DNA from: Tenacibaculum mesophilum
GTDB taxonomy: Bacteria > Bacteroidota > Bacteroidia > Flavobacteriales > Flavobacteriaceae
DNA length: 64,000 nucleotides
Assembly: GCF_003867075.1 (NCBI RefSeq)
Contig: NZ_CP032544.1
Span: forward strand, 2,226,001 to 2,290,000
Direction of reading: 5' to 3'
A model generated the notes under the pieces. It made no database searches, was not told the origin of the DNA, and saw nothing but the letters and a program-made list of their open reading frames with translations. The translations under genes were made by a program, and so were the position numbers. Shown one piece after another: positions 54,925-64,000 of the stretch. The first letter of the stretch is position 1. Each line of letters begins with the position of its first letter.

Positions 54925-57156
54925 TTATGCTTTATTTAATAGTTCTATAATTTCTTTTGCTTTTTTACCTTCTTGAGTAGTAGCATAACTAACTGCAACA
55001 AACTCTAGCGCTTTTTTATAGGTCTCTTTATCTTGATATTTACCTATCGCCAAGGCTTTTAGAAGTGCGAATTTAGGGATTAAATTTGAATTTTTTAGTG
55101 TACTTGAAAATTTATCTATTTCACTAACAACCTCTTCAAATTTATTTTCTTTATATAAATAATATATTTCTTTATACTTATTTAAAACCTCATCTTCTTT
55201 CTTCTTTTTAACAAGTTTTTTATCTGGGTTTAAAATTATTTGAGCAAAACTTGTTTCTGGATACTTTTCTAGGATAATGTTCTTATAATCATTTGACTTA
55301 GCTACATTTCCTTGCTTTTTATATATTTGATACAAGTGGTAACTTATTGGCAGTTCCAACTTATTATTTATACTCACCTGTCTTAAGCGTTCTAGGTTTT
55401 TAATTGCTAGTGTAGTGTTTGTAAACTGCTCTTTATAAATTAGTCCTAATTGATATAATGCATCATTTCGCTCTTTTACAAGGTCATTAATTACATTGTC
55501 ATCAGTTGGTATAGCTTCAAGATATGTTGAAAGCTCGTATCTTTTGTTGATTTTTTTTCCATTAGTATCATCAGACACATCTTCTGTGACGCTAATAGAT
55601 TTGTCTGATAATCGCCAGTTATCTTCTAGAGGGCGTGTTCCCCATATTTTTTGAAAATCTGCTCTTCCAAATCCTAATGCTTGAGTATTGTAAAAGTACC
55701 ACTTCCCTTTATTTGCACTATTATTTATAGATACACCGCCTCCAAAACCATTTCCAAAGTTCTGAGCATTGAGCATTTGTTGTCTTTTTTCTTCGTCTTC
55801 TTTCTTTATTTTTTCTATATATGTCTCAAAAAAAGAAGTTCTTTCATCTAGCGTCATTCCAACTAAACTAAGAATACTGTCGTTATTTTTAACAGTTTCC
55901 TCATATTTTCTTAAAGTTGTTAACCCTTTACTCTTTCTACGAATTCTACGAATTCTTTTTTCTTGATCAAACTCTTTGGAAACCACCTGCAATACGCTAT
56001 CATAATATGAGCCTGCTAACAAATAATTCTCTTTTTCAAAAGCTATATTTGCCAAGCGTTCATATGCATATGTTTTTTGGTAATTGTTGTTATGCTTCGC
56101 TTGTAAAGATTTTTTATAATATTCTGCTGCCGCTTCAGGATTATTTCTCCCTTCTTGAATCACCCCTGCTTGGTAGTATAACTCGTTTAAAAACTTGCGG
56201 TTATCAGAGTTTTTAATCAGCTTTCTTAACCTTGCCAACATTAATATTGATGTTGAATCATTTGGAGTATTTTTAGCAAGTTCAATATTTGCTCGAATAC
56301 GGAACTTGTCTGGTGCTCTTTTAAATTCTGATAATCTTCGAAACACCATTCTTGCAGAGTCTTTTCTATCTAATTCGCTGTAAACCTGACCTAGCACAAA
56401 CATATTTCTTGCTGTTTGCTCTTTATTGTAACGTGTTTTAGTTGCTAATTTTAAATAATCTACCATTTTTTGAATGGTATCGGTTTGTTCATATGCCATT
56501 GCCATGGCTGTATAAGCTTGTTCTTTTACCGTTTTATTTATTTTTTCTTTCTCATCTAAAACATCTAATAACAACATTAATGTTTCTATAGCTCTTTTTT
56601 CATTACCTAGACGAATATTTGTTTTCGCCCTCCAAATTTTTGTTTCATAATTTAAATTTGCTTTTGGATAATTAACTATTACGTAGTTAAAGGCTTCTAA
56701 TGCTGGAATAAAACGCTGGGTATAATATCTTGACTTTCCTAACAATAAATAAGCATCATCTATCTGACTATTTTTTTCATAGCCATTAATATTCATTGAA
56801 TGTGTTTGAACGGCTTTTATTGCTTTTTCTTCTGCTTTTTCAAAAGGAGTTAGGTTTTTGTCTTCCTCCTCCTCGTCAGTATTAAACCCTGTACCTGGTG
56901 TAAGTACTTTTGTAGCTAACTTACTTTCATCAAAAGTTATAGGTTCTAATTGTAAGCGCTTCGAAAAATTGTCTTCGTGCTTTTCTTGAAGTTCTTCAAG
57001 TCCTTTTAAATACGCTTGTTCCCCATTAAAAAGCACATTGTATTTAGTAGTAACGGCATGGTAACTTCTATTCAAAAAAGCATCCTTTTTAACACTACAC
57101 GAATACACGATAGCTCCTAAAACACTGAATACTATTATCTTTACCCCTTTTTTCAT
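54925..57156 (-). CDS. sprE: SprE/PorW-type T9SS lipoprotein with TPRs
   Basis: A 743-residue lipoprotein (Cys20 in IVYSCSVKKDA) with many TPR-like helical repeats. The start, KDAFLNRSYHAVTTKYNVLFNGEQAYLKG, is that of the SprE (gliding) / PorW (T9SS) family, which in Flavobacterium johnsoniae is needed for type IX secretion and gliding motility. In this window the secreted phosphatase is a likely client of that system. It is upstream of bactofilin and the atp genes in the same direction. Confidence 0.85.
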   Translation of the reverse strand: MKKGVKIIVFSVLGAIVYSCSVKKDAFLNRSYHAVTTKYNVLFNGEQAYLKGLEELQEKHEDNFSKRLQLEPITFDESKLATKVLTPGTGFNTDEEEEDKNLTPFEKAEEKAIKAVQTHSMNINGYEKNSQIDDAYLLLGKSRYYTQRFIPALEAFNYVIVNYPKANLNYETKIWRAKTNIRLGNEKRAIETLMLLLDVLDEKEKINKTVKEQAYTAMAMAYEQTDTIQKMVDYLKLATKTRYNKEQTARNMFVLGQVYSELDRKDSARMVFRRLSEFKRAPDKFRIRANIELAKNTPNDSTSILMLARLRKLIKNSDNRKFLNELYYQAGVIQEGRNNPEAAAEYYKKSLQAKHNNNYQKTYAYERLANIAFEKENYLLAGSYYDSVLQVVSKEFDQEKRIRRIRRKSKGLTTLRKYEETVKNNDSILSLVGMTLDERTSFFETYIEKIKKEDEEKRQQMLNAQNFGNGFGGGVSINNSANKGKWYFYNTQALGFGRADFQKIWGTRPLEDNWRLSDKSISVTEDVSDDTNGKKINKRYELSTYLEAIPTDDNVINDLVKERNDALYQLGLIYKEQFTNTTLAIKNLERLRQVSINNKLELPISYHLYQIYKKQGNVAKSNDYKNIILEKYPETSFAQIILNPDKKLVKKKKEDEVLNKYKEIYYLYKENKFEEVVSEIDKFSSTLKNSNLIPKFALLKALAIGKYQDKETYKKALEFVAVSYATTQEGKKAKEIIELLNKA

Positions 57157-57250
57157 ATACTATTACTTTTACAGTACAACAACGTAATAATTGCATTTTT
57201 TGTACGTAAAGAGGTAAAAATAATAATTATAAGGTGATTTTTACCTTGTT

Positions 57251-57946
57251 TTATTCAGAAAAATAGCTTTCTAGCTCTTTTAAAGTTTCTTGTGATGTAT
57301 TTATATCTTTTACAACATTTCCTTTATCTAAGACTACGATACGCCCACACACCTCCGTTACATGACTTAAATCGTGACTAGAAACTAATACAGTTACATC
57401 ATTATTTTCTGTTAATTTTTTAATTATTTTTTTTAATCGAATTTGTGTTGTAGGGTCTAAGTTTGCAAAAGGTTCATCTAAAATTATCACTTGTGGATTT
57501 CCCATCATTGCAGCAACAATACCTACTTTTTTTTGGTTTCCTTTACTTAAGCTTCGTAAGTATTTTTTCTTTCCTAAAATCTCCTCATTAAAAAACTCGT
57601 CAAACTGAGCTAAAAAAGCTTTTACATCAGCTTTATTCATCCCGCGTAAATCTCCAACAAAATCCAAATATTCTTCTGGTGTTAAATATCCTATCAAAAA
57701 AGTTTCATCTATAAACGACCCTGTAAACGTTTTCCAATTCTCGCTTTTGTTTACAATTACTTCATTATTTACAATCTCTCCTGTGGTTGGTCTAATTAAA
57801 TCTAATAACAGGTTAAACAGGGTTGTTTTTCCTGCTCCATTATTCCCTACTAGCCCAAAAGCTTGTCCGCTTGGAATCTTCAACTCTTCTATGTTTAAGA
57901 CTTGTGTACTTCCGTATGTTTTTGAAATATTATGTATAGATATCAT
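57251..57946 (-). CDS. ABC transporter ATP-binding protein
   Basis: A 231-residue ABC ATPase: Walker A GNNGAGKTT, signature LSKGNQKKVGI, Walker B VIILDEPFANLD and the H-loop SSHDLSHV. It follows 20 bp after the gene for the DUF5687 membrane protein, so together they form an ABC transporter. The direction is most likely export, with two-component (ATPase plus permease) form; substrate is unknown. Confidence 0.92.
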   Translation of the reverse strand: MISIHNISKTYGSTQVLNIEELKIPSGQAFGLVGNNGAGKTTLFNLLLDLIRPTTGEIVNNEVIVNKSENWKTFTGSFIDETFLIGYLTPEEYLDFVGDLRGMNKADVKAFLAQFDEFFNEEILGKKKYLRSLSKGNQKKVGIVAAMMGNPQVIILDEPFANLDPTTQIRLKKIIKKLTENNDVTVLVSSHDLSHVTEVCGRIVVLDKGNVVKDINTSQETLKELESYFSE

Positions 57947-57966
57947 TTTGTTTAGTTTTTGGTTAG

Positions 57967-59439
57967 TTATGATTTTTGGCTGAATGCATGTATTGATGCG
58001 TACTTACTTTTAATATACCTTTTTTCTATAATGTTCATAAAGTAGTTTTTGAATGCTAAGGCTAAAGCTCCTGCAATTGCAATTGCTAAAACTCCTGCAT
58101 TGAAACTCACAAACTTGTTGAAAACCCAGAATAAGAACATAGGAATTCCGATTATGGGAATTATGATTAAAAAATGGGTTGCACTGGTTCCTTGATAATT
58201 TGAAAACCCACTTTTATTTAGGTCTATACGTTTTCGGTTAAAAGAACCTGCAAATAACAAAAAGAGCGAGTTAAAACCAATATTAAATATTGCTCCTGCG
58301 GTTATCATTAAAAAAATATTTACTCCATAGAAATAAGCATAAGGAATACTCAATAGGTATAATGCTCCTGACATTACAACCATTAAATACCATTTACTTT
58401 CTAAGAATTTTCGGTAACGAATATTTTGACTCATAAGCATGTTGTAGTACTCACTATCCCACGCAGGAATAAATTGTCCATAATTTATCGTAAAACCTCC
58501 TGTCACAAAAATTGCTGCAAAGACTAAGAAAGCAGGCATTTTTTCTCGATATGTTTCTTCTCCAAAGAAAATAGTTCCGTAAAAAAGAAATATAAACGAC
58601 ATAAAAAATACTGTTTTGGTACGTTTATTCCTCCAAATTTGACGAATATCATTTTTAATAAATGGCGCGACATCTCCTAATCTATCAACAAAAGATAAGT
58701 CTGATTCTTTTGCTACTTCTTCTTTACTTTTTATAGCGTCATCTAAATATGCTTTTTCTCTTAATAATTTAAAGTTTATATAATATAAACCTATCAATAG
58801 AACCACTCCTATTAATGCAAAAGCAGGAAGGTTATATACTGATTGAAAAACAGGAGCAAACACATCATTTACGTTAAACAGCTGGTATTTATTTCCAAAA
58901 AACAATATTGCTAGTACAACAATCATTACTCCTAGTGCATAATTGTTTTTATTTATTAAAAAATTTACGTAGTTAGCACTTAACACTAGCATAACCATTA
59001 AAAACAACCATCCTAAAACCCCCATAATATCATAGCCTTGACCTATTAATACTATTGAAAAAGGCACATAAAAAAACAACGGCATTATATTGAAGAATGA
59101 CACTGCTGATTTTCCTAATACAAAATGGACTAACTTTTCTTTTTTTACCGGTAAGTTTAGAAACGGCTTAATGTTTAGTACTGGTAATTTTTGCATTAAG
59201 TAGCGAAAAATTAAATCTCCAAGTAATAAAAAAACAAGAAATCCATTCACAAAAAAAAGTGGATCTGTATTTGGATATTCTTTTTTAATGAAAAAATACC
59301 CTCCTATTCCTATCATTAAAAATGAAACTAGCATATACAATGCAAAAAAGCCCATGATAATTTTTAATGCAATACTTTTTCCGAAATAAGAAGAGCGAAA
59401 AAACTGCTTCCACTCTAACTTTAAAAAATGTGCAATCAT
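57967..59439 (-). CDS. ABC transporter permease (DUF5687 family)
   Basis: A 490-residue integral membrane protein with ~12 hydrophobic helices and a charged loop (KSKEEVAKESDLSF) in the middle. The N-terminal MIAHFLKLEWKQFFRSSYFGKS is typical of DUF5687 permeases, exclusive to Bacteroidota and partnered with a stand-alone ATPase. The next gene is that ATPase. Substrate not known. Confidence 0.87.
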   Translation of the reverse strand: MIAHFLKLEWKQFFRSSYFGKSIALKIIMGFFALYMLVSFLMIGIGGYFFIKKEYPNTDPLFFVNGFLVFLLLGDLIFRYLMQKLPVLNIKPFLNLPVKKEKLVHFVLGKSAVSFFNIMPLFFYVPFSIVLIGQGYDIMGVLGWLFLMVMLVLSANYVNFLINKNNYALGVMIVVLAILFFGNKYQLFNVNDVFAPVFQSVYNLPAFALIGVVLLIGLYYINFKLLREKAYLDDAIKSKEEVAKESDLSFVDRLGDVAPFIKNDIRQIWRNKRTKTVFFMSFIFLFYGTIFFGEETYREKMPAFLVFAAIFVTGGFTINYGQFIPAWDSEYYNMLMSQNIRYRKFLESKWYLMVVMSGALYLLSIPYAYFYGVNIFLMITAGAIFNIGFNSLFLLFAGSFNRKRIDLNKSGFSNYQGTSATHFLIIIPIIGIPMFLFWVFNKFVSFNAGVLAIAIAGALALAFKNYFMNIIEKRYIKSKYASIHAFSQKS

Positions 59440-59497
59440 TTGGTTTTGTATTTGGTTGATTATCTTATTTGTCTTTTTCTACAACTTTTTGTTACAT

Positions 59498-59532
59498 AAA
59501 AAAAGCATCAATTTAAAAATTGATGCTTTTCT
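59498..59532 (-). terminator. Terminator after DUF4837 gene
   Basis: Arms AAAAGCATCAATTT and AAATTGATGCTTTT, almost perfect, with a T run on the minus strand; it separates the lipoprotein gene from the ABC permease gene. Confidence 0.85.
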
Positions 59533-59553
59533 ACCGTTGTTATGATTTATCTT

Positions 59554-60546
59554 TTATTTTATTTTTAAAGATTTTGCTATTGCTTCTAACTCAAATATAA
59601 AATCTCTTTTATTTACTGAAGGTGCATAAGTAAAGCCTTCAAAAACAAGCACACGGTTGTTTTCTTTATCAATTATCGAGTAATTAATAAACGGTCCTGC
59701 CATAAAATCATTCTTTACTTCCCATTTACCTCTAGTTTCATAAGCTTTTCTTCCATCAATTTCTGCATCGAAAGTAAATGGTGTATATGCTTGTTCGGTA
59801 ATCATGTGCATTCCTTCTTTACTTCCTGGAATATATTTTTTACCAATCGTATCGCGCATTCTTGTTATATTATCTTCTACTTTGCTTTCATCTTCTAATG
59901 GATAACTATACACTAAAATATTGTTGGTTCCATCTCCTCTTGCTATTCCGCTTTTTAAGTGTTGACGTAACCATAAAAAGTCTCCCGTATCTTCAACAAG
60001 TTTAAACCTTTCAGGAATGGTTAATGAAATACCTAATTTTTTTATTGTTTTGAATTGGCTTTCGTCTAATTTCTCTTTTTTAAAAATGTTTTGAGTAAAT
60101 TTTACATCTTCATCTTTAAATAATTTAATAATCTCTTTTCCTCTGTTGCGAATCAAGTCAACCAAAGCTCCTTTACTTTTAGCTGTTGCATAAACTAAAA
60201 TTTGAGGTTCAGCATATTTGTTTTTTTCTACTGCTATTTTTTCTTTTTCTCCTTCTCTAAGAATCAAAACAGCTCTTGCATTCCTTATAAAACCTTTAAA
60301 TCCTATAGGGTCTATTTGTCCTACTGAAAGTAATGTTTCAGGCTGTGGTAATCCTACCTGATGCTCCCCAAAAACAGAGCGAATTTCGTCACCAATTTTA
60401 CCTTCCCAATCATTTCCTTTAATTACTACTAATATTTTATTAGTATTTCCATTTGATGTTGGTAAAACATAGTCGCTTTTCTCTCCTTTATTTTTACACG
60501 AAACTGTTATAAAAATCAGGGCAAATAATGCTATTAGTTTATTCAT
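59554..60546 (-). CDS. DUF4837 family lipoprotein
   Basis: A 330-residue lipoprotein (Cys17 in FITVSCKNKG). NKILVVIKGNDWEGKIGDEIRSVFGEHQVGLPQPETL is the typical beginning of DUF4837, a Bacteroidota family of unknown role; later parts include RGKWEVKNDFMAGPF. It probably sits in the outer membrane or periplasm. It is the last of a group with the LysM lytic transglycosylase and xth genes. Confidence 0.85.
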   Translation of the reverse strand: MNKLIALFALIFITVSCKNKGEKSDYVLPTSNGNTNKILVVIKGNDWEGKIGDEIRSVFGEHQVGLPQPETLLSVGQIDPIGFKGFIRNARAVLILREGEKEKIAVEKNKYAEPQILVYATAKSKGALVDLIRNRGKEIIKLFKDEDVKFTQNIFKKEKLDESQFKTIKKLGISLTIPERFKLVEDTGDFLWLRQHLKSGIARGDGTNNILVYSYPLEDESKVEDNITRMRDTIGKKYIPGSKEGMHMITEQAYTPFTFDAEIDGRKAYETRGKWEVKNDFMAGPFINYSIIDKENNRVLVFEGFTYAPSVNKRDFIFELEAIAKSLKIK

Positions 60547-60572
60547 AGTTTGTGGTGTTTAGTAGTTGTTTT

Positions 60573-62081
60573 TTAGCTTTTAAATATTTTAAGTTTCATT
60601 CCTGGTTTCAAACTCTTAACACTCCAAATATTGTTCCATTTTTTAATTTCATCAACAGAAACTGATGGATATTTTTTTGAAATAGTCCATAATGAATCTC
60701 CTTCTTTAACAACATACACCTCATGCTTACCTGTTGGTGCTTTATATTTTTTCTTTGAAACCTTCTTTGGAACAGCCATTCTTTTAGGATAAACACTTAA
60801 TCTCTGACCTATTTTTAAATGATGTGTGCGTAAACCATTCCAACGTTTAATATCACTTACTCGTACTCCAAATTTATTAGCTATTTTACCTAGATAATCT
60901 CCACTTCGAACTCTGTAACGAATACGTTTATCCATTTCAAAATACTTTGGTAATGGCTTTTCTCTTTTAGCGTCATCTTCATTTGCTAAAGCATATATTT
61001 CTTTTTCCTTTTCTAAGAAGTCCATTAAGTTTCTTCGAGGTAATCGAACTGCATAATTTTTTTCTTTTACATATGGAATAATATCTAGCTTATACGACGG
61101 GTTTAGAAACGCTAATAAATCAGAATCTATCCCTGTTTTTTCTGAAATCTGATCAAAACTAATGGTTCTTTTTACACGAACTGTATCTGTCTCAAAATTG
61201 AATATTTTCGGTGCTTCAGGGTAAATATGGTGCTTTTCTGCATACTCAAAAATATACATCGTTGCATAAAATGCTGGTACATACCCTGCTGTTTCACGAG
61301 GCAAAAAAGGGCGGATATTCCAATAGTTTTTATATCCTCCAGAACGCTTTATTGCCTTTGATACATTTCCTGGACCCGAATTATATGCTGCTAAAGCTAA
61401 ATCCCAATCACCAAAAATTTTATATAGTTGACTTAAGTATTGACAAGCTGCTTTTGTTGATTTTACTGGATCTTGACGTTCATCTACATACGAATTTACT
61501 TTCAAATCAAACTGAACACCTGTTCCATACATAAACTGCCATAAACCTGTAGCTCCCACCCAAGAACGAGCGTCTGGTCTTAATGCTGACTCAACAATAG
61601 CCAAATATTTCATTTCTAACGGAATATCATATTGATCTAAGTATTGCTCAAACATTGGAAAATAATATTGAGCACGAGCCATTAATGCTGGATAGTATTT
61701 TTTTCGGTATTTTAAATAACTGTTTATTACTTTTTCTAACGCAGGATTATACTCTAAATGAAACGGTGTTTTTACGTTTAGGTCTTGTAATCTTTTCTTT
61801 AATAAATCTGTTGTTAGAATTGTGGTTGTATTTCCTAAAATATCTTTATCGTTAATTACATATTGAATACTGTCAAACAACGATGAATTAAATTTTTCTT
61901 CAATCAATAAGCTATCAATCATCTTTAAATCTTCTGTAGAAAATAGCTCTTGGTTTTGCGATAAGTTTATAGAGTCATTTACCACAACATCAATACTGTC
62001 TTTAGCTATAAAAAGACTATCAACAGGTTGTTGCGCAAAAATTGAAGTTGTAAAAAGTAGTAGTGTTAATAATTTCTTCAT
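60573..62081 (-). CDS. Lytic transglycosylase with two LysM domains (MltD-like)
   Basis: A 502-residue exported murein hydrolase: signal peptide 1-17 (LLLFTTSIFAQ), an SLT domain ~125-290 with catalytic Glu164 in AIVESALRPDARS and GLWQFMYGTG, ALAAYNSGPGNVSKA, then two LysM domains at the C terminus (~395-440 YRVRSGDYLGKIANKFGV and ~458-502 VYVVKEGDSLWTISKKYP). LysM binds peptidoglycan and SLT cleaves glycan strands. It lies 7 bp downstream of xth. Confidence 0.93.
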   Translation of the reverse strand: MKKLLTLLLFTTSIFAQQPVDSLFIAKDSIDVVVNDSINLSQNQELFSTEDLKMIDSLLIEEKFNSSLFDSIQYVINDKDILGNTTTILTTDLLKKRLQDLNVKTPFHLEYNPALEKVINSYLKYRKKYYPALMARAQYYFPMFEQYLDQYDIPLEMKYLAIVESALRPDARSWVGATGLWQFMYGTGVQFDLKVNSYVDERQDPVKSTKAACQYLSQLYKIFGDWDLALAAYNSGPGNVSKAIKRSGGYKNYWNIRPFLPRETAGYVPAFYATMYIFEYAEKHHIYPEAPKIFNFETDTVRVKRTISFDQISEKTGIDSDLLAFLNPSYKLDIIPYVKEKNYAVRLPRRNLMDFLEKEKEIYALANEDDAKREKPLPKYFEMDKRIRYRVRSGDYLGKIANKFGVRVSDIKRWNGLRTHHLKIGQRLSVYPKRMAVPKKVSKKKYKAPTGKHEVYVVKEGDSLWTISKKYPSVSVDEIKKWNNIWSVKSLKPGMKLKIFKS

Positions 62082-62088
62082 GTTGGTT

Positions 62089-62850
62089 TTATAAATCTAA
62101 TTCAACTGCAATTGGGCAATGATCTGAATGTTTTGCTTCTGGTAAAATATATGCTCTTGAAATTTTATCTTTTAATGGTTCGGTTACCATGTTGTAATCA
62201 ATACGCCAACCTTTATTATTCGCTCTTGCATTTGCTCGATAACTCCACCAAGAATACTCTTGTTTTTCTGGGTGCAAGTGACGGAAACTATCAATAAATC
62301 CACTATTGATAAACTTCCCTAGCCATTCACGCTCTTCTGGTAAAAACCCAGATACTCCTTTCATTTTCGGGTTGTGAATATCTATTTCTTCATGACAGAT
62401 GTTGTAATCTCCACAAATAACCAAGTTAGGAATTTCTTTTCTTAACTCTGTAGCATAGGTTAAAATTTCATCCATGTAGTTGAACTTATAGTCTAATCGA
62501 GCACTATTAGTTCCTGAAGGTAAATACATACTCATTACAGAGACCTCATCAAAATCTACACGAAGATTTCTCCCTTCAAAATCCATAGATTCTATTCCTG
62601 TACCATACTCTACATGGTTTGGTTCTTCTTTACAAAAAATTGCTACTGATGAATACCCTTTTTTCTCTGCTGAAAACCAATAATGGTATGGATACCCAGC
62701 GTTTTCAAACTCAGTTACATCTAATTGTTCTTTATGAGCTTTGGTTTCTTGAATACATATTACATCAGGGTTCGCTGCTTGTAACCAATCGATAAACCCT
62801 TTTTTTAATGCTGCTCTAATTCCGTTTACGTTGTATGAGATTATTTTCAT
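62089..62850 (-). CDS. xth: Exodeoxyribonuclease III
   Basis: A 253-residue AP endonuclease/exonuclease III of the EEP family: IISYNVNGIRAALKKGF and CIQETKA hold the metal-binding Asn and Glu, GDYNICHEEIDIHNPK has the catalytic Asp/Asn, and the C-terminal SDHCPIAVEL includes the catalytic Asp-His. It acts in base excision repair. The start at 62850 follows a terminator of the sco genes. It is followed after 7 bp by the transglycosylase gene. Confidence 0.96.
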   Translation of the reverse strand: MKIISYNVNGIRAALKKGFIDWLQAANPDVICIQETKAHKEQLDVTEFENAGYPYHYWFSAEKKGYSSVAIFCKEEPNHVEYGTGIESMDFEGRNLRVDFDEVSVMSMYLPSGTNSARLDYKFNYMDEILTYATELRKEIPNLVICGDYNICHEEIDIHNPKMKGVSGFLPEEREWLGKFINSGFIDSFRHLHPEKQEYSWWSYRANARANNKGWRIDYNMVTEPLKDKISRAYILPEAKHSDHCPIAVELDL

Positions 62851-62865
62851 CTATTTTTAAAACAC

Positions 62866-62901
62866 AAAAACGTAAAGCTTAACGCTTTACGTCTTTTTTT
62901 T
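62866..62901 (-). terminator. Terminator after scoB
   Basis: Perfect stem, arms ACGTAAAGC and GCTTTACGT around 5 bases, with a T run on the minus strand. Confidence 0.85.
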
Positions 62902-62915
62902 ATCCTATAATTTTG

Positions 62916-63569
62916 TTAAATATTCATTTCTGGAATGTCTCCTTCGACTATTAAAGTTCCTTCTGTAGCTGCTTGAATTTCTTCTACAGATACTCCCGGT
63001 GCTCTTTCTAATAAGTAAAATTTACTGTCTTTAATTTCTAATACCGCTAGGTTGGTTACAATTTTAGTTACACAACCTACACCTGTTAATGGTAAGGAAC
63101 ATTTTTTAAGTAGCTTCGATTCTCCTCTTTTATTGGTATGCATCATTGCTACAATAATGTTATCGGCAGAGGCTACTAAATCCATTGCCCCCCCCATACC
63201 TTTTACCATTTTTCCTGGTATTTTCCAGTTTGCTATATCTCCATTTTCAGCTACTTCCATAGCTCCTAAAATAGTTAAGTGAACATGTTTACCACGAATC
63301 ATTGAAAAGCTAGTAGCAGAATCAAAAAAACTAGCTCCTGGCATAGTTGTTATAGTTTGTTTTCCTGCATTGATAATATCAGCATCTTCTTCTCCTTCAA
63401 AAGGAAAAGGTCCCATACCTAATACTCCATTTTCTGATTGAAACTCTACTTCAATATCATCACGAACAAAATTGGCTACTAATGTTGGAATTCCGATACC
63501 AAGGTTTACATAATATCCGTCTTTTACTTCTTTTGCGATTCTTTTCGCTATTCCGTTTTTATCTAACAT
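62916..63569 (-). CDS. scoB: 3-oxoacid CoA-transferase subunit B
   Basis: A 217-residue subunit B of succinyl-CoA:3-ketoacid CoA-transferase, moving CoA from succinyl-CoA to acetoacetate in ketone body/leucine degradation. It shows GIPTLVANFV at the start and the catalytic Glu in SENGVLGMGPF, with GGAMDLVASADNIIVAM further on. Two bases separate it from scoA, so they are cotranscribed and form a heterodimer. Confidence 0.95.
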   Translation of the reverse strand: MLDKNGIAKRIAKEVKDGYYVNLGIGIPTLVANFVRDDIEVEFQSENGVLGMGPFPFEGEEDADIINAGKQTITTMPGASFFDSATSFSMIRGKHVHLTILGAMEVAENGDIANWKIPGKMVKGMGGAMDLVASADNIIVAMMHTNKRGESKLLKKCSLPLTGVGCVTKIVTNLAVLEIKDSKFYLLERAPGVSVEEIQAATEGTLIVEGDIPEMNI

Positions 63570-63571
63570 AA

Positions 63572-64000
63572 CTAGCTTCTTTGTCTTACTGTTCGTTGTT
63601 CAATTCTCTTCTCATATTTTTCTCCTTGGAAAATGCGTTGTACAAAAATTCCTGGAATATGAATTTGATTTGGATCTAATTCTCCTACTGGAACTAACTC
63701 TTCAACCTCAGCAACTGTAATTGTAGCTGCCCCACACATATTAGGGTTAAAGTTTCTTGAAGTTCCTTTAAAAATTAAGTTTCCAGCAGCATCACCTTTC
63801 CATGCCTTTACAAAAGCAAAGTCTGCTTTAAATGCTGGCTCTAATACATACATTTTCCCGTCAAACTCACGAGTTTCTTTTCCTTCTGCTACCTCTGTTC
63901 CATAACCTGCTGGAGTATAAAATGCTGGAAATCCTGCTTGTGCTGCTCTACATTTCTCGGCTAAAGTTCCTTGAGGTGTTAATTCTACTTCTAATTCTCC
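63572..64000 (-). CDS. scoA: 3-oxoacid CoA-transferase subunit A (partial, start outside window)
   Basis: The frame is open to the end of the window and the start codon is beyond base 64000; 142 residues of the C-terminal part are seen. They include [27 protein letters not shown], the glycine-rich domain, and [26 protein letters not shown], all typical for ScoA. An internal ATG at 63853 is not the true start. scoB is 2 bp downstream. Confidence 0.93.
   Translation of the reverse strand, partial: GELEVELTPQGTLAEKCRAAQAGFPAFYTPAGYGTEVAEGKETREFDGKMYVLEPAFKADFAFVKAWKGDAAGNLIFKGTSRNFNPNMCGAATITVAEVEELVPVGELDPNQIHIPGIFVQRIFQGEKYEKRIEQRTVRQRS

Noticed and set aside
54514..54939. Plus-strand 141-codon open frame
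   Set aside because: Exact antisense of bactofilin; the repetitive residues come from the regular beta-helix codons.
61211..61534. Plus-strand 107-codon open frame
   Set aside because: Antisense within the lytic transglycosylase gene; no start context or motif.

Overview
The window looks like an ordinary chromosomal stretch from an AT-rich marine member of the Flavobacteriaceae (Bacteroidota); Tenacibaculum or Polaribacter-like genera are a guess from overall flavour. The evidence is a SprE/PorW-type secretion lipoprotein, a secreted phosphatase with a type IX (T9SS) C-terminal sorting domain, a TonB-dependent receptor with a carboxypeptidase-like N-terminal domain, families largely confined to Bacteroidota (DUF2723, DUF4252, DUF4286, DUF4837, DUF5687), an ATP synthase operon without atpD/atpC, no obvious Shine-Dalgarno sequences, and several promoters of the Bacteroidota form TTG-N18-20-TAnnTTTG. 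I see no rRNA, CRISPR, integrase, transposase or prophage.

Layout. 1-2844: partial bifunctional acyltransferase (aminolipid type), aspartate kinase, GNAT acetyltransferase. 2991-4758: fructose-1,6-bisphosphatase and superoxide dismutase. 4810-5940: TetR regulator and hotdog thioesterase, each preceded by the same palindromic operator. 6068-8760: transsulfuration enzyme, DinB protein, ArsC/Spx-like protein, DUF4252 protein. 8847-9083: two tandem tRNA-Gln genes. 9300-14709: DUF2723 membrane glycosyltransferase-like protein, a polysaccharide deacetylase carrying a perfect 60-bp internal duplication, a thioredoxin-fold protein without its cysteines, and a membrane metallophosphoesterase. 14882-19589: DNA polymerase I, then a WYL regulator divergent from a DinB/small-protein pair with two matching inverted repeats between them. 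19699-24531: Ig-like lipoprotein, ComF, a methyltransferase, and two tandem paralogous membrane-anchored coiled-coil proteins. 24637-33795: glyS, small membrane protein, SGNH-hydrolase lipoprotein plus TonB receptor, ribF, XRE regulator, serS. 33887-38814: a 47-codon gene, TPR protein, DUF4286 protein, small membrane protein, rsmA, mgtE. 38811-44929: LysE exporter, ferredoxin-type oxidoreductase, PadR with two paralogous membrane proteins, rsmI, dxs. 44979-48732: T9SS-secreted phosphatase and a membrane protein. 48770-57156: ATP synthase atpB-E-F-H-A-G with atpZ, a four-helix membrane protein, bactofilin and sprE upstream. 57251-64000: ABC exporter pair, DUF4837 lipoprotein, LysM lytic transglycosylase, xth, scoB and partial scoA.

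Most genes are housekeeping. The most unusual signals are (i) the in-frame 60-bp duplication spanning catalytic motif 3 of the deacetylase, (ii) four small regulator loci (TetR, WYL, XRE, PadR) whose operators can be read directly as palindromes, (iii) the tandem coiled-coil paralogs of unknown function, (iv) three convergent gene pairs that share one TTAA as both stop codons, and (v) a terminator-like hairpin between atpA and atpG. I did not find a clearly new defence or mobile system.
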